Positions 61,720 to 64,000 of a DNA stretch of 64,000 nt are shown here, in pieces. A program made the position numbers and the translations under genes. How positions within the stretch are numbered: the stretch's first letter is position 1; each line of letters opens with the position of its first letter. The notes below the pieces were generated by a model. The model was not told the origin of the DNA. It did not search any database and saw only the letters and a program-made list of their open reading frames with translations. Source of the stretch: Thauera sp. JM12B12 (GTDB lineage Bacteria; Pseudomonadota; Gammaproteobacteria; Burkholderiales; Rhodocyclaceae); assembly GCF_039614725.1 (NCBI RefSeq), contig NZ_CP154859.1, forward strand, positions 2,108,001 to 2,172,000. The letters run 5' to 3'.

Positions 61720-61757
61720 CGGTCGGTCACTCTTGATTGAGTGTGCCGGCCGCTTTT
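61720..61757 (+). terminator. Rho-independent terminator after the H-NS gene
   Basis: A CGGTCGG/CACTC stem pairs with GAGTG/CCGGCCG (61720-61752, small bulge), followed by CTTTT. It ends the umuD/H-NS transcription unit. Confidence 0.7.
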
Positions 61758-62189
61758 CAATCTGCCTGCCGTTTGATTCAGAACCTCCCACCGACCGTAC
61801 GGTACAGCGATTTCAACACAACACGCATCTGCTGCGGGAAGAACCGCCCCCCTCATGGCCCTGATGGGCGACTTCGGAAGGTATGAGGCACGCAACCAAC
61901 CACCACTCTCGATCTGCTCCCACCGCCGGGCATCCCCTTTCAGCCAGTCATCGAAGAGTGCGGCTCGATCACCGCCAGCAGGGCCGCCCACCGCATGACC
62001 GAAGAAGCGCTCCCGAAGCGTCTACTTGCCTTTCCGTTCGAATGCCAGAGGGCGAACGTGCTTTACTCCATGAAGGCGTTGCGCTTTACGAGATTGGTAT
62101 CGTCTCAGCCCGGAATAGATCGGGTTTCCATAGGTGATGTTCAGTCAACTCCACGCCTACTGAGTGAATGCAAGTAGAGCAAGCAGGTC
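61758..62189. other. Intergenic, nothing supported
   Basis: This is the convergent region between the H-NS gene and the TniQ-like gene. Composition shifts from GC-rich to AT-rich near 62180, marking a likely island boundary. Confidence 0.55.
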
Positions 62190-63632
62190 TCACCAAACCA
62201 GCACCGCATCCACCAAACCATCCTTCTCTATCAGAAAGGCTCTTGGCAAAACGCCGATTTCAAAATCAATATCCTTTCCCTCATCCGCCTGATTCAGCCA
62301 GTTCCTCAACTCAGATAAATACGATTCAAATATAGCAACCTGTATTGAGGTTAGAAAATCAGAAAGCTCAAGCGTAAATCTAGGGCGAACCAAGGCAACC
62401 TTAGGTATCGCACCCCTACTGACCCATTCAACGTCGAAAACACCTTTCTCTGCGTAACAACAGACGCGCGCAGAGTAACAAAACGCTTCCATGCCCGCTC
62501 GGAACATACTGGACATCAACGGATTTCCCCACCGCAATTCTAGTTCGCCCCGAGCATCTACATACGGACAAATATAGTCAATACTATACCGCACCTCCTC
62601 TTTTGGGACCTTGGTCCAGCGCGAATATCGCCCTCTTCTCCAAACGCACTCACACCTATCCGATCTATGTGTGATTATGTCCTCATACTCATCTTGAATG
62701 TCGTTCTTGACACCAAGGAATTTCATTTCTTCGATAAGGTATGAGGTATTGAGAATGTCCAGCAAGATATTTAGATCGATTCTCTGAAGAAGGCTTGTTA
62801 GCTCTCGTGATAAAGATTTGCTTAACTTATAGCTCTTAGGGCTTAATGAACGTGGTGCGGCGATCATGAATTTTAGAAATTTTGCATCAAGCCTCTTGAT
62901 CCATTGCAGCCTACCGAGGAGTGAATCAATTTCGTTAACGACGCAATCCCTGCTTTCATAAGAGTCCTCTGTGTCCAAAGGAGTCCAACTCCCGATCTCA
63001 GATGAAACTGAATGCTTCCACTCGAAATATCTTCTCTGAGATGCAAATAACCTTCTTTGAATTCGAAGAGAATCACCTGAGACGCAACCAGGCCAATCAA
63101 CGTAGTATTCTCTGAATACATCGCTTAAAGCTCGCACCGCACAGTCCCACTTCGCCCCAGTGATCCTTGGGCTATACGTAACTTTCAAATCTTCGCCATG
63201 CACCGGACACTTCGCCATAAGTGCATCTTCATGAACTCGGCCGTGATAACCTAATTGCAAGCACTTTTCACAGTATCGAACAGAATCGATTATTCTTAAT
63301 TTTTCTTCTATAAGCCTAAATTTTCTGTTCGAGAGTGCCTCATAGAAAACAGTTTTAACAATCGAAATAGGCTCATCAATGGCGTTTGCTATAAGCTTGA
63401 TTTGCTCCTTGTTATATCCAGCTTTGTTCCATTCCAAAATATTCACGCCGGTGGTTTTGAACCAATACTCTCTAAATTCTCTCGGTCCGATGGAATTTAA
63501 ATTGCAGAAGATCGCCGCGAAACTAGTAAATGATTGATAGTATATAAGTCTTCCCCTCCCCCAATTTAAGCATGGCGGGGTTTTTCTGTTATTTATTTTA
63601 TTGTCCTTTGATATAGTTTTCATTATTGACAT
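62190..63632 (-). CDS. TniQ-like zinc-finger protein
   Basis: ATG at 63632 gives 480 aa; ATG 63623 (MKTISKDNKINNRKTPPCLN) is equally possible. Near residue 120, SVRYCEKCLQLGYHGRVHED...KCPVHGEDLKVTY has the C-x-x-C...C-x-x-H spacing and RYC-x-x-C-L-x-x-G-Y-H pattern of the TniQ/TnsD family, which selects targets for Tn7-like transposition. The rest of the protein is diverged and AT-rich, unlike the host. The preceding partial gene is on the same strand 5 bp away. The TniQ label rests on this one motif and the length. Confidence 0.55.
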   Translation of the reverse strand: MSIMKTISKDNKINNRKTPPCLNWGRGRLIYYQSFTSFAAIFCNLNSIGPREFREYWFKTTGVNILEWNKAGYNKEQIKLIANAIDEPISIVKTVFYEALSNRKFRLIEEKLRIIDSVRYCEKCLQLGYHGRVHEDALMAKCPVHGEDLKVTYSPRITGAKWDCAVRALSDVFREYYVDWPGCVSGDSLRIQRRLFASQRRYFEWKHSVSSEIGSWTPLDTEDSYESRDCVVNEIDSLLGRLQWIKRLDAKFLKFMIAAPRSLSPKSYKLSKSLSRELTSLLQRIDLNILLDILNTSYLIEEMKFLGVKNDIQDEYEDIITHRSDRCECVWRRGRYSRWTKVPKEEVRYSIDYICPYVDARGELELRWGNPLMSSMFRAGMEAFCYSARVCCYAEKGVFDVEWVSRGAIPKVALVRPRFTLELSDFLTSIQVAIFESYLSELRNWLNQADEGKDIDFEIGVLPRAFLIEKDGLVDAVLVW

Positions 63633-63637
63633 GACAA

Positions 63638-64000
63638 CTACTGTTTTGCCATAACGGTTCGCATGTAGTCTGTGAATTTAGTGCTAGCAACCACTCTCAA
63701 TAACTCACCCTTATCCGTTAATGCATCCCAATCTTCCCCATTTTGTAAGCGTCTAAGGATAGTCTCTACCGTTTCAGCTACATGTTTCATGCCTATTTCT
63801 GGTTTGTAGTCCTTCTGTTTCTTTACGTCGTCTGGGGTTAGTTTGACAAACGCGTCCCAGATATCAGTCGAATAAGCGGCAAGCCTTTTTCCTTTTTTGA
63901 AATAATCAGGCGCAAAATATTGTAGGTAAGTTATTCCACTCTCTGCAGGCCACTCAGAATCAAGGTCGTAGCCATTGAGAACAAACTCGAGTTCTTTACT
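63638..64000 (-). CDS. Partial gene upstream of the TniQ-like gene (C-terminus only)
   Basis: An open frame enters at 64000 and ends at TAG 63638, 121 codons. Segments read ELEFVLNGYDLDSEWPAESG, DYFKKGKRLAAYSTDIWDAF and TVETILRRLQNGEDWDALTD, ending TDYMRTVMAKQ. No motif is recognised in this part. In Tn7-like elements the gene before tniQ usually encodes the AAA+ regulator TniB/TnsC; the visible part neither supports nor excludes that. Confidence 0.65.
   Translation of the reverse strand, partial: SKELEFVLNGYDLDSEWPAESGITYLQYFAPDYFKKGKRLAAYSTDIWDAFVKLTPDDVKKQKDYKPEIGMKHVAETVETILRRLQNGEDWDALTDKGELLRVVASTKFTDYMRTVMAKQ

Noticed and set aside
1..64000. rRNA, tRNA genes and CRISPR arrays
   Set aside because: No cloverleaf-like, rRNA-like or regularly spaced repeat sequence was noticed anywhere in the window.

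Overview
The window is a GC-rich stretch of a proteobacterial chromosome. The H-NS-type protein ending in the YRNPETGETWTGRGR signature, the general codon bias and the housekeeping block (SRAP, TPR, NERD-helicase) suggest a betaproteobacterium, perhaps Rhodocyclales-like; this is inference, since no rRNA or tRNA is visible. The window reads as a defence island stitched together by mobile DNA.

Region 1 (1-2.9 kb) is insertion-sequence debris: a partial tyrosine recombinase, an IS21 istB fragment with its right end, a long perfect hairpin, and an IS21 left-end repeat array that truncates a DnaQ-like exonuclease. Region 2 (2.9-28.4 kb, all minus strand) is a type I BREX operon in the order brxR-brxA-brxB-brxC-abiEi-abiEii-pglX-[six accessory genes]-pglZ-brxL, with overlapping or near-abutting junctions. 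The accessory block between pglX and pglZ encodes a 1807-aa sacsin-like GHKL/DUF3883 protein, a 56-aa membrane peptide, a GTPase, a membrane-anchored PD-(D/E)xK nuclease, a TPR membrane protein and a zinc-ribbon protein. It looks like a separate effector system carried inside BREX. Region 3 (28.6-34.7 kb, plus strand, divergent from brxR) is a compact three-gene operon: a CxxC zinc-finger protein, an SNF2 translocase and an Hsp70/actin-fold ATPase. I do not recognise this combination as a named system.

Region 4 (34.8-38.9 kb) carries a NERD-UvrD helicase, an SRAP protein, a conserved hypothetical gene and a TPR protein. Region 5 (about 39.4-53.9 kb) is a minus-strand array of small, mostly unrecognised genes. 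They are separated by attC-like integron recombination sites and by a recurring roughly 120-bp leader that ends in a -10-like box: an integron-type cassette cluster with no intI. Three IS elements (IS630, IS1634, IS5) have broken cassette genes, and two of those genes can be rebuilt exactly by removing the IS and one target duplication. A short divergent tyrosine recombinase sits at the edge of the array.

Region 6 (55-64 kb) holds a large TIR-STAND-WD40 protein, an IS1634 relic, a lone umuD, an H-NS gene with a hairpin leader, and an AT-rich TniQ-like gene with a partial partner at the window end. A 104-bp near-identical inverted repeat (39.46 and 59.66 kb) brackets the cassette array and the TIR-STAND gene.
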